From Nannobrachium achirus (Eukaryota; Chordata; Actinopteri; Myctophiformes; Myctophidae), in assembly GCA_963921795.1 (NCBI GenBank), contig OY997642.1:37804340-37868339 (forward strand): DNA of 64,000 bases, read 5' to 3'. Under the pieces are notes generated by a model. That model had not been told where the DNA came from. It searched no databases and worked only from the letters and a program-made list of their open reading frames with translations. Shown piece by piece: positions 1 to 61,743 of this stretch (its first letter is position 1; each line of letters opens with the position of its first letter). The position numbers were made by a program, and so were the translations under genes.

Positions 1-300
1 TGCCAACGCTCTGCAAAAACACAAAAAAAGGACCTTTTCTTTGACGATGGCTGGCCAGATTGCTGACATAGAAACATAGGTTTTTCAAAAAGTCTTAGAA
101 GGATTCAAAAGACACTTATAGAATTGGGTCAAAATTCTAATTTTAACGATTTTCAAAAATAGCAGATCTACAAGCTCGCAGCGCGGCACTCGGTGCCGCG
201 CTGTGAGCTTGTATATCTGCTATTTTTCAATAGTTAAAGCATAAAATAATGATACACATAATGTGTACCCGTTCTAAACTGGGTTAATGACAAAATGTTT
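1..300. mobile_element. hAT-type MITE fragment (CAGGGGCGTC family) with palindromic core
   Basis: The sequence around the hairpin at 155-227 matches the interior of the complete family members at 36929-37438 and 52085-52707, for example GAAACATAGGTTTTTCAAAA and the AAAGCATAAAATAATG flank. Terminal repeats are not visible here. It lies in the intron after npc1 exon 22. Confidence 0.6.
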
Positions 301-458
301 CTTTTAGCTTGACGAAAGCTTTGCACTGAGGTATTACAAGATGTAATATGTAATAACAACTTGAAGAAACGGGTCACGTGGAAAGCTAAACAACAAACAG
401 ATCTGCTGCCTCATGCTGGACATTTCACTTGTAGACCAGCTGATGGTTGAGCCTTTAC

Positions 459-24106
<23,648 letters not shown>

Positions 24107-24199
24107 AGCTCCCACTGTACACACTGACACAACACGACTGACCACAGCCTGCTCTGTGCTCTGCTGCTGCTGCTAAACTTTGCCTATGTGAAATGAGCA

Positions 24200-24240
24200 G
24201 AAATAGCGTTAGCAGAAATAAGGCTTCCGGCGCCGATCTC
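24200..24240 (-). promoter_or_regulatory. npc1: Candidate npc1 core promoter with ETS-like motif
   Basis: About 118 nt upstream of the npc1 ATG the minus strand reads CCGGAAG (24224-24230) in a GGCGCCGG context. This is a consensus for ETS/GABP factors common in TATA-less housekeeping promoters. No TATA box is seen. The transcription start cannot be fixed from sequence alone. Confidence 0.4.
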
Positions 24241-24454
24241 TTCAGAATAAGAGTACCCCTAAAGCCATTGAAAAACGTTGAAAAACGGATAATTTTGCCA
24301 TAATATGGACGTTAAAAATATAGATTAAGTATCTAAACGAATATACAAAATGCAAATTAGGTTTCTGTGTAAAAAAGAAAGATTTTAATAACATAAAAAC
24401 ATGATAAATGGATAAATGCTGTTCACTGGAGTGCATAGCCTACACAAATTTGAC

Positions 24455-25180
24455 TCTGGACAGCAGCCGGTTCGCTGCGTCGGCACTTTGAACACACGCA
24501 CGCGTTCGGGGAGACCTCCTCTAACACGCCAGACTCTCCGCTAAGCGGGAGAGGTGTAAAATCTATTTCTGTTGGCTTTCCAGTGCAGCCACCCGCTCAA
24601 AAAGGTGACATTTTCAGACATTTTCAAACTCTAGTTGGCGCTGGAGAGCAGGTGGCTCGCTGCGTCGGCACTTTGAACACACGCACGCGTTCGGGGAGAC
24701 CTCCTCTATCACGCCACACTCTCCGCTAAGCGGAAGAGGTGTAAAATCTATTTCTGTTGGCTTTCCAGTGCAGCCACCTGCTCAAAAAGGTGACATTTTC
24801 AGACATTTTCAAACTCTAGTTGGCGCTGGAGAGCAGACGGCTTGCTGCGTCGGCACTTTGAACACACACACGCGTTCGGGGAGACCTCCTCTATCACACC
24901 ACACTCTCCGCTAAGTGGGAGAGGTGTAAAATCTATTTCTGTTGGCTTTCCAGTGCAGCCACCCGCTCAAAAAGGTGACATTTCCAGACATTTTCAAACT
25001 CCAGTTGGCGCTGGAGAGCAGACGGCTCGCTGCGTCGGCACTTTGAACACACGCACGCGTTCGGGGAGACCTCCTCTACCACACCACACTCTCCGCTAAG
25101 CGGGAGAGGTGTAAAATCTATTTCTGCTGGCTTTCCAGTGCAGCCACCCGCTCAAAAAAGTGACATTTTCAGATTCTAGT
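24455..25180 (+). repeat. 185-bp satellite, four direct copies (left arm)
   Basis: The landmark GCTGCGTCGGCAC occurs at about 24474, 24659, 24844 and 25029, a constant 185-bp period. Each unit has CGCGTTCGGGGAGACCTCC, a CTCTCCGCTAAGCGGGAGAG hairpin and CTGTTGGCTTTCCAGTGCAG. The third and fourth copies share an open frame (24842-25099), which I read as chance. Confidence 0.93.
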
Positions 25181-25370
25181 CATTTTTATACACCACGCTT
25201 CTTTATACGACTTAGCAGAGAATAAACAAATACATACGATTTAAAGTTTTTTTTAAAATACCCTTTTATTACTCATTGTTAATAACAGTGTACACTTTCA
25301 CTGGAAATGAAAACATAACATTTGGACTGAAAGGTTACTTTAATAGTTTAGTAATCACAGTTTTGATCAA

Positions 25371-25376
<6 letters not shown>

Positions 25377-25455
<79 letters not shown>
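25377..25455. repeat. (TG)n microsatellite in spacer of the inverted satellite
   Basis: About 40 TG units near the centre of the ~475-bp spacer between the two satellite arms. Confidence 0.95.
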
Positions 25456-25456
<1 letters not shown>

Positions 25457-25654
25457 ACGCACGCACACGCTAATAATGGCAAACATTATTCAAACACAAA
25501 TCACACAAAACTGTCCAATTAAAGGTGCAATATGCAACTAAGTGCAAACACACTCAAATGTAAAAAGCAATAAATATATGAAGTATGACATGCTTTGTAC
25601 CAAACTGAAAATACACTCAAATGTAAAAAGGCATAATAAATTAATTTAAAAAAA

Positions 25655-26380
25655 ATTGAGCGGGTGGCTGCACTGGAAAGCCAACAGAAATAGATTTTAC
25701 ACCTCTCCCGCTTAGCGGAGAGTGTGGTGTGATAGAGGAGGTCTTCCCGAACGCGTGTGTGTGTTCAAAGTGCCGACGCAGCGAGCCGTCTGCTCTCCAG
25801 CGCCAACTAGAGTTTGAAAATGTCTGAAAATGTCAACTTTTTTGAGCGGGTGGCTGCACTGGAAAGCCAACAGAAATAGATTTTACACCTCTCCCGCTTA
25901 GCGGAGAGTGTGGTGTGATAGAGCAGGTCTCCCCGAACGCGTGTGTGTGTTCAAAGTGCCGACGCAGCGAGCCGTCTGCTCTCCAGCGCCAACTAGAGTT
26001 TGAAAATGTCTGAAAATATCAACTTTTTTGAGCAGGTGGCTGCACTGGAAAGCCAACAGAAATAGATTTTACACCTCTCCCGCTTAGCGGAGAGTGTGGC
26101 GTGATAGAGGAGGTCTCCCCGAACGCGTGCGTGTGTTCAAAGTGCCGACGCAGCGAGCCGCCTGCTCTCCAGCGCCAACTAGAGTTTGAAAATGTCTGAA
26201 AATTACACTTTTTGAGCGAGTGGCTGCACTGAAAACCAACAGAAATTGATTTTACGCCTCTCCCGCTTAGCGGAGAGTGCAGTGTGGCAGAGCAGATCTC
26301 CCCGCGTGCATGTGTCCAAAGTGCCGACACAAATAGACGTCTGCTGTCCAGGTTCAACTAGATTCTGAAAACGGCACTTT
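25655..26380 (-). repeat. 185-bp satellite, four inverted copies (right arm)
   Basis: Reverse-complement copies of the left-arm unit with landmarks ending at 25782, 25968 and 26154, and a diverged fourth near 26334. Period 185-186 bp. Confidence 0.93.
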
Positions 26381-26395
26381 TTGTACTCAATTTTA

Positions 26396-26670
26396 ATTTG
26401 AAAATAACAGATCTACAGGCTCACAATGAGTTGTGATGCAACGCATTGTGAGCTTGTAGATCTGCTATTTTCAAAAGATATTTATTTAAACATTTGAAAA
26501 CTTGAAATGGGAATTCTGCACAATGAGTAGTCCTACTTTTACTTTTGATACTTTAAGTACATTTTAATGCCAATACTTTTGTACTTTTACTCAAGTATAT
26601 TTTGAATTCTGTGACTTTTACTTGCAACAGAGTATTTTTATATAGCACTTTTATGGTGAGTTGTTACAGG
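26396..26670. mobile_element. hAT MITE fragment (AGTACTTTTACTC type) with shared palindrome
   Basis: The palindrome at 26397-26475 is followed by ACTTTTACTTTTGATACTTT and TTTTACTCAAGTATATTTTG, as in the complete relative at 35788-36292. Ends are missing. Abuts the satellite array. Confidence 0.65.
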
Positions 26671-27239
26671 TATATTTTCATTAATTACATTAATATAGTA
26701 GCCTACCATTACTTTGCATCTGTCCTGTCAAAATAAACAGATAAACCCCTGCTCTAGCCTATGATAGCTCTTTTATGGGATTACAGTAGAACGAATTGAA
26801 TTGGAATGGAATTAATTTTGTTAAGTGGCCTTTAATAGCTCGCATTCCACGAATTTCAATCTGAAAGAACCTGGAAAATGTGTTAGGACAATTAGAAGTA
26901 CACTAGTATAGAGACATACATCATGTAGGCTACTCATCTTTTAAATACATTTGTGTCTTTTAAATATACATTATTTACCGCACTTTTATTTTGAAGGCTG
27001 GAGCCTGGCTTATTTCTGCCTGCGCCCAGACCGGAAACGTTCTTTCTGCTCATTTCACGGACCTCTAAACTTTCACGTTTCCTGTTATTGCTTTCGTCCT
27101 CTTCTTCATTTGCTTTGTTTTGGGCGGGGACAAACCTCCTCGTACAGTACCGCCACCTGGTGCTGTGATGTGGAATGACATTTCATGGTGCATCCCACTG
27201 TGTCAATGAATGCGGCAGGGCAGGTGCAGTGTGGTCCAC

Positions 27240-27665
27240 ACTGCAGTGTTTCTCAAACTTTCAAATGTCAAGGTCTCTCCTTAACTCTGACAGTGTACAA
27301 ATGGAATTACAGACTTGTATGGGTCCATTTAGACCCCCTAAAGGAACCCACAGAGTCCAAATGCAATTTGAGAACCACTGGTCCACAGAACTCCACAAAG
27401 CTTCACTATCACTTGATTCCTGGCAACTTATGATGTTTTACTGCAGCAAACCTCTCAGACTTCTTGACCCTTGAAAACTAATTTCAAGGGCCCCAGTTTG
27501 GTAGGTCACCATGGTCCCCCATAACTCTGAGAGTGTACAAATTGGAACCAAATGGGACCATTTGTACACTCCCAGAATTACAGACAGACCTGTAAGTGTC
27601 CATTTGGTTACCAACTATCTATAATTTACCTAGGGGACCCCCAGAATTTACTTTGAGAACCACAG
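27240..27665. mobile_element. hAT MITE fragments (GGTTCTCAAA family)
   Basis: CAGTGTTTCTCAAAC ... TTGAGAACCACTGG (27243-27380) and a second stretch with GAGAGTGTACAAATT and its inverse, ending TTGAGAACCACAG (27480-27665). No clear 8-bp duplication. Confidence 0.5.
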
Positions 27666-28206
27666 TTTTTCTGTGTGTTTGTTTTGCTGCATGAGTTGTT
27701 ACAGCTTGAGGCCTTTTGACTCTCATGTTCCTTTCACTGACAATAGCAATTGAATTTCCATTCAATTTAGTATATAGTGCCAAATCACTAGTTGTCTCAA
27801 TAAACTTTCCATACAGAGCAGAGACCCATGGTTTGTCCCCTGATGAGCAAGCATTTGGCAACAGTGGCAAGGAAAAAAACCTCAAGCAGAACCAGGATCT
27901 GGGTGGGCAGCCATCTGCCTCGACTGTCTGGGTGGGAAGAGACAGACGAACGGAGAGAGATAGAGAGACAGAGATAAGCAGAAAGACAGATCTATAGTCA
28001 TCTATAAATCTATATCTTTTTGTGAATCCTGCATACCGAGGGACAGTTGTTCTGTCTCACATGAAAGTTTTCACATGAGCTGCTTTATCCCTGCTTGTAT
28101 GATGATCGCCCATTAAGACCAGGCTGAGGCAGATTCTACAAAGTTCCTCTAGTCTAAATCCTAGCATTTTTCTGAAATAATTATGTTGCTGCTACCCTAC
28201 CCTACA

Positions 28207-28214
28207 CACCCTAT

Positions 28215-28312
<98 letters not shown>

Positions 28313-28314
28313 AT

Positions 28315-28366
<52 letters not shown>

Positions 28367-28541
28367 AAGATTACGTTTTCTGGTCGCCAACCCCGTCTCA
28401 AAATATTTTGTTCCAGTTTCCAGATTTTTGATAAAAAATGTACTTTAAAAGAATATATATATTCAAATAAATTATTTGCACATATTTTCATGATTTTTCC
28501 AAAATAGCAGATCTACAAGCTATATACATACACACAGTGTG

Positions 28542-28615
<74 letters not shown>

Positions 28616-28617
28616 AT

Positions 28618-28677
<60 letters not shown>

Positions 28678-28701
28678 ATAGGGTGTGTGTGTGTGTGTCA
28701 T

Positions 28702-28736
<35 letters not shown>
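28207..28736. repeat. Inverted (CA)n / (TG)n block with CCTATGA interruptions
   Basis: CA runs with CCTATGA at about 28208 and 28309, then TG runs (28547-28736) with the inverse TCATAGG at about 28613, 28676 and 28697. Half of the shared palindrome (28503-28520) lies between. Confidence 0.9.
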
Positions 28737-28738
<2 letters not shown>

Positions 28739-28816
28739 CACCCAGAATTCGAACTCAGGTCTCCCACGTGACGTGAAAGTCCAACATTTTAACCACTTGA
28801 CTAGACCAAAGAGGCA
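28739..28816 (-). repeat. tRNA-derived SINE head
   Basis: Minus strand has box A-like TGGTCTAGTCAAGTGG and box B-like GAGTTCGAATTC with tRNA-Glu-like wording (GGACTTTCACGTC). Stems are degenerate. Confidence 0.55.
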
Positions 28817-29069
28817 TCTCTCTGGTCTGCGGGGAAGATGCTAGATTTTTGAGGCCATCAGACTGGGGCTGCGACTCTCTCCTCCACATCTGCCCATGAA
28901 AGATTGCGGTGCATCTTGCGAATGGGCTTATTGTGTCAAAAAAAATAAATACATATTTTAGCCACTTGTTCGCACCCACTGATTAAAACCGCTAAAACAA
29001 TAGAAAGCAGTAAATGAAAACATTTTAACACTCCCATTTTCTTTTCTCTATTTACAATAAAATATGAAC

Positions 29070-30924
29070 CCTTGGTTCCATAAAAAAACACATTTTATTC
29101 ATATTCACTTTGGAATGACAATTAAAATTCAGGAATAAGTGCATATTCATGTATAAAGTGGCAAAACCATGTACGGATAAGATAAATTACAGGTGACTAT
29201 ATTGTACACAGCATAATCACTCTTCTCTGTACATGTACCTGTGTAAAAAATCTGAAAATGTAGGCTCACACGTTGCTACGACAGTATATTCCTTTAAAAC
29301 TAGGAAGGATATTTGTATTCAAAGTTAATGCTCTTGCAAGACTACAAGACTTTAAAGTAATGAGCAGATCTATAGATGTAGTGTCAACACTTAAAACTAT
29401 GTGAAAACAACAACAAGTACAGGACTGCATTTTAAAAAACAACAAAATACAAACAAGGAAAGGTCTCTTAATAATGATGCAAATACTCTATCCCCAATAG
29501 CAGAAACGTCTCCAGCTATTCCCATCATATTCTGGAGCCAATAAAACACTTTTGTGTTACTCTATGTAATGCAATGTTTTTCAAAAGGGAATACCACTAA
29601 AATGAATAATTCAAATAGGTTATGCATATGGCTTAGGGCAGTCAAATGAGTATTAGTCAACAAAACAACTCTCATCTGTGTCAACGAGAAATTACATTTG
29701 TGGGATTTTCTTTCTCTATTTTTCTTTTTTTGCAGATGGGTTCCCAGATTGCATGTATTATAATGCCCAACAATGCTGAGATATCATGCTGGATACTACA
29801 GTCACATTCTCAATATCTTAAGAACAGTCACATATTCAATTCCTTCTCATGGGAGGCTAGTTTTGTAATGTAATGTTGAGAATATAAAAGATATTTAAAA
29901 GCGTTTGAGTAAGTGTGCAGACTAAAATGTGTTATGTTTGTTATGTTATGTGTTATATAGTTGTATATCTGTGAGTTCATACATAGTTCATAGTTCATAC
30001 ATTAACAGAGTTAGTGACTGTCCTAAGGCAGAGCGATATCATATTTAAAAGCTAATATCCAGTGGCATTCCCCTTTTTAATGAATCATACATTGCAACAT
30101 TAACATTTATTATTTTCTTATCCCACCGATTCCTCCTCCCGGAAGAGTGTCGTCATTAAGTTCCCAACATTCCAGCCAGCACTGGACTCAGGAATGTTTC
30201 CCTTTCAGTCACTTGACCTCATCATGCAGACACGGAAGGTGTCCTGCAGCCCCGCATCTCTGGGCCTGCATTTATAGTGGAACTGTTGTGGAAACAGTCG
30301 TCAACCTCTTTTACTAGTCAATACTGTTCACTGCTGTGTTTGTTTAAGTTCTAATTCTGACATCTACTGTACCTTAAATTATGTTTTGGATTGAGCTGCC
30401 ACATTTTTTCCCTCTGATTTCCTTTCATGAAGACTTATAGCAAATGGGAGACTTTTAAATCCTTTCATGTGATAGTAGCGTCCCCACATTGATACATTCT
30501 TATCACAGCATTTTGTGCACAATGTTGAGAGTAATTCTCACTCTTTGACAGGGTCTCGTGATATTTGGAGTATATCTAGAAGTATATTATCTAGACACTC
30601 TCAATTCCATGGAGTATCTCTTAATGTCTCATGTCTTCCAGCATTCATCAAAGCGACGTCCTTCCTTTTCAGTTCAATTTTGATATGGAAAAGGCCTGTG
30701 GAATGAGGCGAGCTTTGTGTGACAAGCACAACGACATGCAAACAATATGGAAAGCTGCACAGCATGTCAATTGACTCCTCAAGACTGGATACAACATAGA
30801 AAAGCAGTTCATAGTACCACTAAAGCTAACCCACCCCCAGCCAGTTTCTCAATGGAGCAGGAAACAGTCTCTTATGTCTGTATGGATATCCTTCCATCCT
30901 AGGAGCTGGGGTCTTCGCTACACT
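29070..30924 (-). other. egfr: Likely egfr 3' UTR
   Basis: About 1.85 kb of AT-rich, repeat-poor sequence follows the egfr stop, unlike the repeat-rich DNA on either side. Two minus-strand AATAAA signals occur, at 30106-30111 and 29094-29099. Either could end the transcript; the second coincides with the edge of the unique sequence. Confidence 0.55.
29094..29099 (-). promoter_or_regulatory. Candidate egfr poly(A) signal
   Basis: Minus strand AATAAA, 1.8 kb past the egfr stop. An alternative AATAAA lies at 30106-30111. Confidence 0.45.
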
Positions 30925-56351
<25,427 letters not shown>

Positions 56352-56763
56352 CTGTAGGGCACAGAAGAAGGCAAGTCGTCATCATCGGTGAGAACTTAGA
56401 AGGTTGATGACTTTTAATTCGAAATTAAATGCATTCATCTCGACCATTTTGTCTTCAATCATTTTCATGTACAGTCAAACACTTCTAAGGATAACACCCA
56501 AAAGGTCTTTGCAGTCTTGTTTCCATTGGGCTCCTTGGTATTCAATTCATCAACATATAAAAAATAACACAAACAAACCTATATCATCACAAATATAAAA
56601 CATTTTATGTAGAAAAGGGGGGTCGCTTGTCTGAGGGGTGTATTTTCAGGGCTGTTTTAAAGAAAGCCAATGAACATCACAGCACGTTGTGAGCTTGTAG
56701 ATTGGTTATTTTCAAATAGCCAAAGTATAAAGAAGAATTGAAGTGATTAAACTGTTACTGATT

Positions 56764-56932
56764 TGGGGCACCCGCTGGCCTACTGGTCCAGGCGCATACC
56801 ACACAGGCTTTGTGTAGCCTGCAGCGGGTCGCTGGTTCGATTCCCGAGCCCAACCAGATTTGCTGCTTGTCACTCCCCATCTCCCTCCCTGTTTCCTGTC
56901 AATAGAGGCATAAAAGCCCCCAAAAAATATCT
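56764..56932 (+). repeat. tRNA-derived SINE
   Basis: Box A-like TGGCCTACTGGTCCAGGCG, box B GGTTCGATTCC, then TTGCTGCTTGTCACTCCCC and CTCCCTCCCTGTTTCCTGTC, a body I know from fish SINEs. Confidence 0.7.
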
Positions 56933-56944
56933 TAAACTGATACC

Positions 56945-57023
56945 GATTTAGCTGGGGACCCCCTGGAACAAACTCAGAGATCCCGGGGGGTCCCCGGACC
57001 CTACTTTGAGAACCACTGATCTA
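56945..57023. mobile_element. hAT MITE end fragment
   Basis: TAGCTGGGGACCCCCTGGAA ... CTTTGAGAACCACTG, the right end of the GGTTCTCAAA family. Confidence 0.55.
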
Positions 57024-57767
57024 AGACACGATTACATCACAAATATTTGGGAATGTGAACTGATGCCAAAAGAACATTTCACCAATGGCCTGACACCAAT
57101 CACAAGCTTACCTCATTTATGTGAGACACTAGCTAAATGAGCGCACAAGGGGGTTTATTTTTTTTAGTTCTTTGTAAAAAAAGGGTCTGTGTAGTCATAG
57201 CTTGGCCTGCTTTCAGTTGAGAATAGCTGATCTGGATTTCATCTAGAGTGGGAATAGAATCGCAGTGAACTGGAGAGCTTGCTTCAGTTGCTCGCTCATG
57301 AGTCAATGTGAGCAGGCTGTATTTATACTGGCAAAGGGCTGAATATTTCCACTGCTATTCAGGCTAGTTAAAACAACCACTATACAACCAACTTCTCCAA
57401 GTCAAGTCATTTCTGAGAAAAGGACGTGTGTTAGTCGTAGATTCCATGATATTCATCCGTATTATATGTTCACTTTACTAAGCTCCATTCCTTGAGAAGA
57501 AACAGCATTTTTATTGAGAAAGTATACAGAAACAGAAACAGAATAAGAGTCTTACAGCCTTGCTGAAACTGAAAGATACCTCGATTGCTTGACATCACTA
57601 AAAATATCACACCCAGTGTGAAGTGAGCGGTGCTTTTTATGAATTAATTTCATTAAGCGCCCCACGAAGCTTGGGCATTGTGAGCCTGGGCGTACAAACA
57701 GACAGATGTGAGCCAATCAGGTGCTCGGAGTCTCGGGACAAACAGACAAAGGAGGACTGCCCATAAG

Positions 57768-57910
57768 TCCGAAGGTTCATTAGTCCGAAGGTTCATTAGT
57801 CCGAATTTAGTTAGGGTTACTGAGGTTAAGGTTAGGGTTAGGGTTAGAGTTAGGCATAGTATTCTTAACAAATTCGGACTAATGACCCTTAGGACTAATG
57901 AACCTCCGGA
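57768..57910. repeat. Telomere-like inverted-repeat element
   Basis: TCCGAAGGTTCATTAGTCCG arms (doubled on the left) and their inverse enclose GGTTAGGGTTAGGG units and TTAGGCATAGT, the same core word as at 3690. Confidence 0.75.
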
Positions 57911-58328
57911 CCAATGCCATGGCACCCAGACAAAGCCAGATGCAGGAGCTCAAAAAATGTAAAAAAAAAAAAAAAAAAAACATCTGTGTGCATCTTACTG
58001 CCAACACCAACAAAAAACATCTGTGTGCATCTTACTGCCAACAACAATGACGCTATTGACAGCGTACTACATACGCCTACAGTTATACACTGATAATATT
58101 CAGACTATCTGGTGTTACATAACAAAGCGTTTGGATAAGAATGATAAGTGCCGGGGACATAAGAGGCTCTTTCTCGACGTAAAGCAGGCCATTAAAGCTA
58201 GAATGTGTTTCTTTAGAAAACAGGTCGTCTTCCTGTGGTGTTCCTGGTGCCCTGAGCTGGCCAGACAGGTTCTGACTGGCAGTGGTACTGTGAATGACTT
58301 GCTCAGTCAGCCAGCTAGAATGTTGAGC

Positions 58329-58446
<118 letters not shown>

Positions 58447-58807
58447 GCGAACACAGGCACAGATGCAGGTAGGCACACGCACACACTCACATGCAGTTAC
58501 ACCTACACATGAACAGACACACACACACACACACACACATTACAAGGGCCCAAATATCTATCAGTCGCTTCTGATGCCATACTGGAAATAACATGTGCGT
58601 CAGTGCATGGCTCCAAACACGTTGGCAGATGCACGAACACACATTCACGGTCAACATACAGTAGGTCACACTCGACTCTTCCATCTGCCATATTACCAAC
58701 AGCGTGAAAATGATGGATTATGAAGCACCTTTCCCTCCAAACAGAGCAACTGCCTATAGTGCAGGAGATTGAAGCTGTTTTGCCTTACACTTGGACAACC
58801 TCATAAT

Positions 58808-58808
<1 letters not shown>

Positions 58809-58905
<97 letters not shown>

Positions 58906-58938
58906 CCGATCTACAAGCAGCTTGTAGATCTGCTATTA
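58809..58938. repeat. (CA)n microsatellite abutting shared palindrome
   Basis: About 45 CA units directly followed by a compact palindrome copy (58901-58938, CAGCCGATCTACAAG / CTTGTAGATCTGCT). Confidence 0.92.
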
Positions 58939-59634
58939 ACGAACTGTCTTGGACATACCAGTACAAGGTTTCCACTCGACAACGACGATATACACACTAC
59001 ACAGACACACCCACAAACCCATACACACATCCTACACAGTGCACAAACACACACCCAATGTAACTTAAACTTGATATACTTCCTTTACACCCCCCAGGGG
59101 AGGTCTATACACCAAATCTCTAAATAGACGATCTACAAGTAGATCCGTTATTTTGTGCAGAATGTTCGCCTGCTATGACACGCTCAGAAAAGGGACACTA
59201 TAGGGTTCATGTGGTTAAAGGTTCAATTTGAACCTTCAGGACAAGAGCATTGTTCCTGCTAATGGTTACAAAAACATTGCTGTAATGACTGTTGGTATGC
59301 ATTGCATTCCTCAACATGTTGGCTCATGATGACAGCCCACAGCATGCCGCTATACAGTACTGTAGGGCAGGCTACTCTAGTACCTACGTATAATAAAAGG
59401 ACACACCTAACTTTACATGGGCAGTTACAGCACCTGCACCAAGCATTTCTGAGTTCAGAAAAGGATCAACGATCAACAACATCAATTATACGAACACATT
59501 CCTCAACCGAATTTAGTTAGTCAAAAAACGAAAAACACGAACTCATAAAAATCTTCATCTCGTAGCCCCTATTTTTGGCATGTCACAGTAGGTGAAAATC
59601 ATCGTCAATAAATCTCCTCCAACATTTAAAACAG

Positions 59635-59812
59635 GGGTCTTCAACAGGGGGTCCGGGACCCCTAGGGGGTCCTCAGAGTTACTACAATGGGTCCTCCAAA
59701 TCTTTGTGAGATAGAAACTTTTTTTCTCTTTTTTTATATCAACCACTTGAACCCCAGCGTCCATATTCCGAGAACTTTAGCCAAAAATAGCAGATCTACA
59801 AGCTCACACTGA
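59635..59812. mobile_element. hAT MITE fragment, CAGGGGTCTTCAAC family
   Basis: Left end CAGGGGTCTTCAACAGGGGG, TCCGGGACCCCTAGGGGGTC, ending within a half palindrome (59786-59808). Right half missing. Confidence 0.65.
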
Positions 59813-60243
59813 TTTAAAAAAAGAAAAGAAAAAGGCTTCAACAGGGCTTACTGTAAGTGGTTCATTTTCCTTGTTCCCACAGTGAGGTTTACTAATTTGT
59901 TGTTTTCGGGTTCATGTAAACCAGTGGAGATGGGCATAAAATCGGTGAGAATTAAGGCCCTAACAGCTGTCCCCCTTCCTCCCTCCCTCCCTTCCTATTC
60001 TTCGTCCTCATTAGCTCGCCCCTGAGGGAGCACCCTGACATGAACCCTGCAGCCCAGCAGCACAGGCGGACTGGGGCAGACTGACCGTTTTAATTAGAGC
60101 AGGCATGTAAGATGTAATTAGCGCCATCATTGTTACAGCCGAGAAAATGTAACACAAACAAAATGGTTGTCCTCACAAAACAGGTACAGATATTTTAACC
60201 GCTTTAACCCAGGCGTCCCTGTTTTGGGCATGTCACTATAGGC

Positions 60244-60595
60244 CAGAGGTTCTCAACCTGTGGGTCGGGACCCCCAGGGGGGTCCCCAGATGATTAACTT
60301 AATGTACAACATCGTTTTCTCACTCAACAGTAAACAAACCAGCATAAAGTTTAAGTGTATAGAAGGTATCTGCACATTTCTAAATATACATCTAAAATGA
60401 CAAATTAAATATTGGTCAATTGTGAAAATAGCTGATCTACATGTTGTGAGGCGTTGTGAGCTGCTGCTATTTTCACAATAGAACCGTGTTATACAAAATG
60501 TAATGCCTCAACACTTAGTGCTCGTAGGGTGGGGGGTTCCCAGTTAAGATATGATTATTTTGGGGGTCGCGGCCTGAAAAGGTTGAGAACCACTG
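60244..60595. mobile_element. hAT MITE, CAGAGGTTCTCAACC family
   Basis: Ends CAGAGGTTCTCAACC and GGTTGAGAACCACTG, perfect 8-bp duplication CTATAGGC (60236-60243, 60596-60603). Palindrome at 60424-60474. Close relative of 50746-51139. Confidence 0.9.
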
Positions 60596-60699
60596 CTATA
60601 GGCGAATACCTTTCTCAATTTCCCTTTTTCCTTTTCTTTTCCTTTTTACTCTGACATGCTGTGAGCTAGTAGATCTGCTATTTTAGCTTTTTTTTTTTT

Positions 60700-61665
60700 T
60701 AAATCAGGCTTAAGTGGTAATACCAAAATACACATGGAGAACATAATATGACTTTAATATTGCGAAGAATAGGAATAACTATTTTCACAGTTAATTAACT
60801 ACCTGTGCGACTATATATAGTAGACCAACCTTTTTCACTCTGATTTTATGATAAGCATTTATGACAGACATAGACAGCTTAGTGACAGTAGAATTAACTC
60901 AAATTAAAGATGGGAGGTATAATATCCATGAGGTATGTGGCGCCTGGCGTCTTGTGTGGCACAGGAAAACACTCCATTACTCAAGAAAAGCCTTGTATAG
61001 TCATTGTAAACACACTCCTGTATCTACCTTTTGATTTCATCAGCCCTTTTATGACCACTGCAGGTGGTGTTCCAAGTGACCTGATTTTACACATGCCATA
61101 AAGCCACTTCCTGCTCAGAATCTCAAATGCAGCAGAAAGAAAAATCTCACAGCCGCACGCCCGGCTAAACGCGGTTACGCTGTGTCAACAGTGCAAACGC
61201 AGCCAGCATTGTACTGTACTTATATGATGGAGAGAACCGTGGCTTAATGAATGCCATATTCATCTTTCAAACAATAAGGTCTCTAGTGAGACAATGAGCT
61301 ACATCAGGAAAAAATATGTGCTGTATCTTTGACTTTGCATTAGTTATTGTACATTGTATGTTGCTATTATGTTGTAATCTGTCTTGAGATTGTATTAAAA
61401 ACCAAGGAAGAATCTTTTAGGTAATGGAAAAAAATGCCCACACCTCGACCGTGTTTTTTCCATAGCATCTGGTTCAATTTTGACTCATCTTCCACAAAAC
61501 CGTGAGCAGCATGCTGCTCTACCTGAAGACACAGGAGTGTCTCAGTCTTATGATGATGTAAGCGATATTGTGACAGAGTGTCATTACTGATTGCTTCACT
61601 TCCTGCAGCTGCATTGTCGTCACATAGGACGTCCAGGAGCAAGGGAGGTACCTGGCATGTATCTG

Positions 61666-61743
<78 letters not shown>

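Noticed and set aside
24842-25099. 85-residue open frame through the satellite units
   Set aside because: The frame stays open because the unit happens to lack stops and the period keeps it nearly in register; the inverted copies show the same. No start context, no known domain.
27001-27180. Independent promoter or small gene near 27.0 kb
   Set aside because: A CCGGAAAC motif and short plus-strand ORFs occur, but no splice structure, conserved protein or CpG cluster supports a gene.
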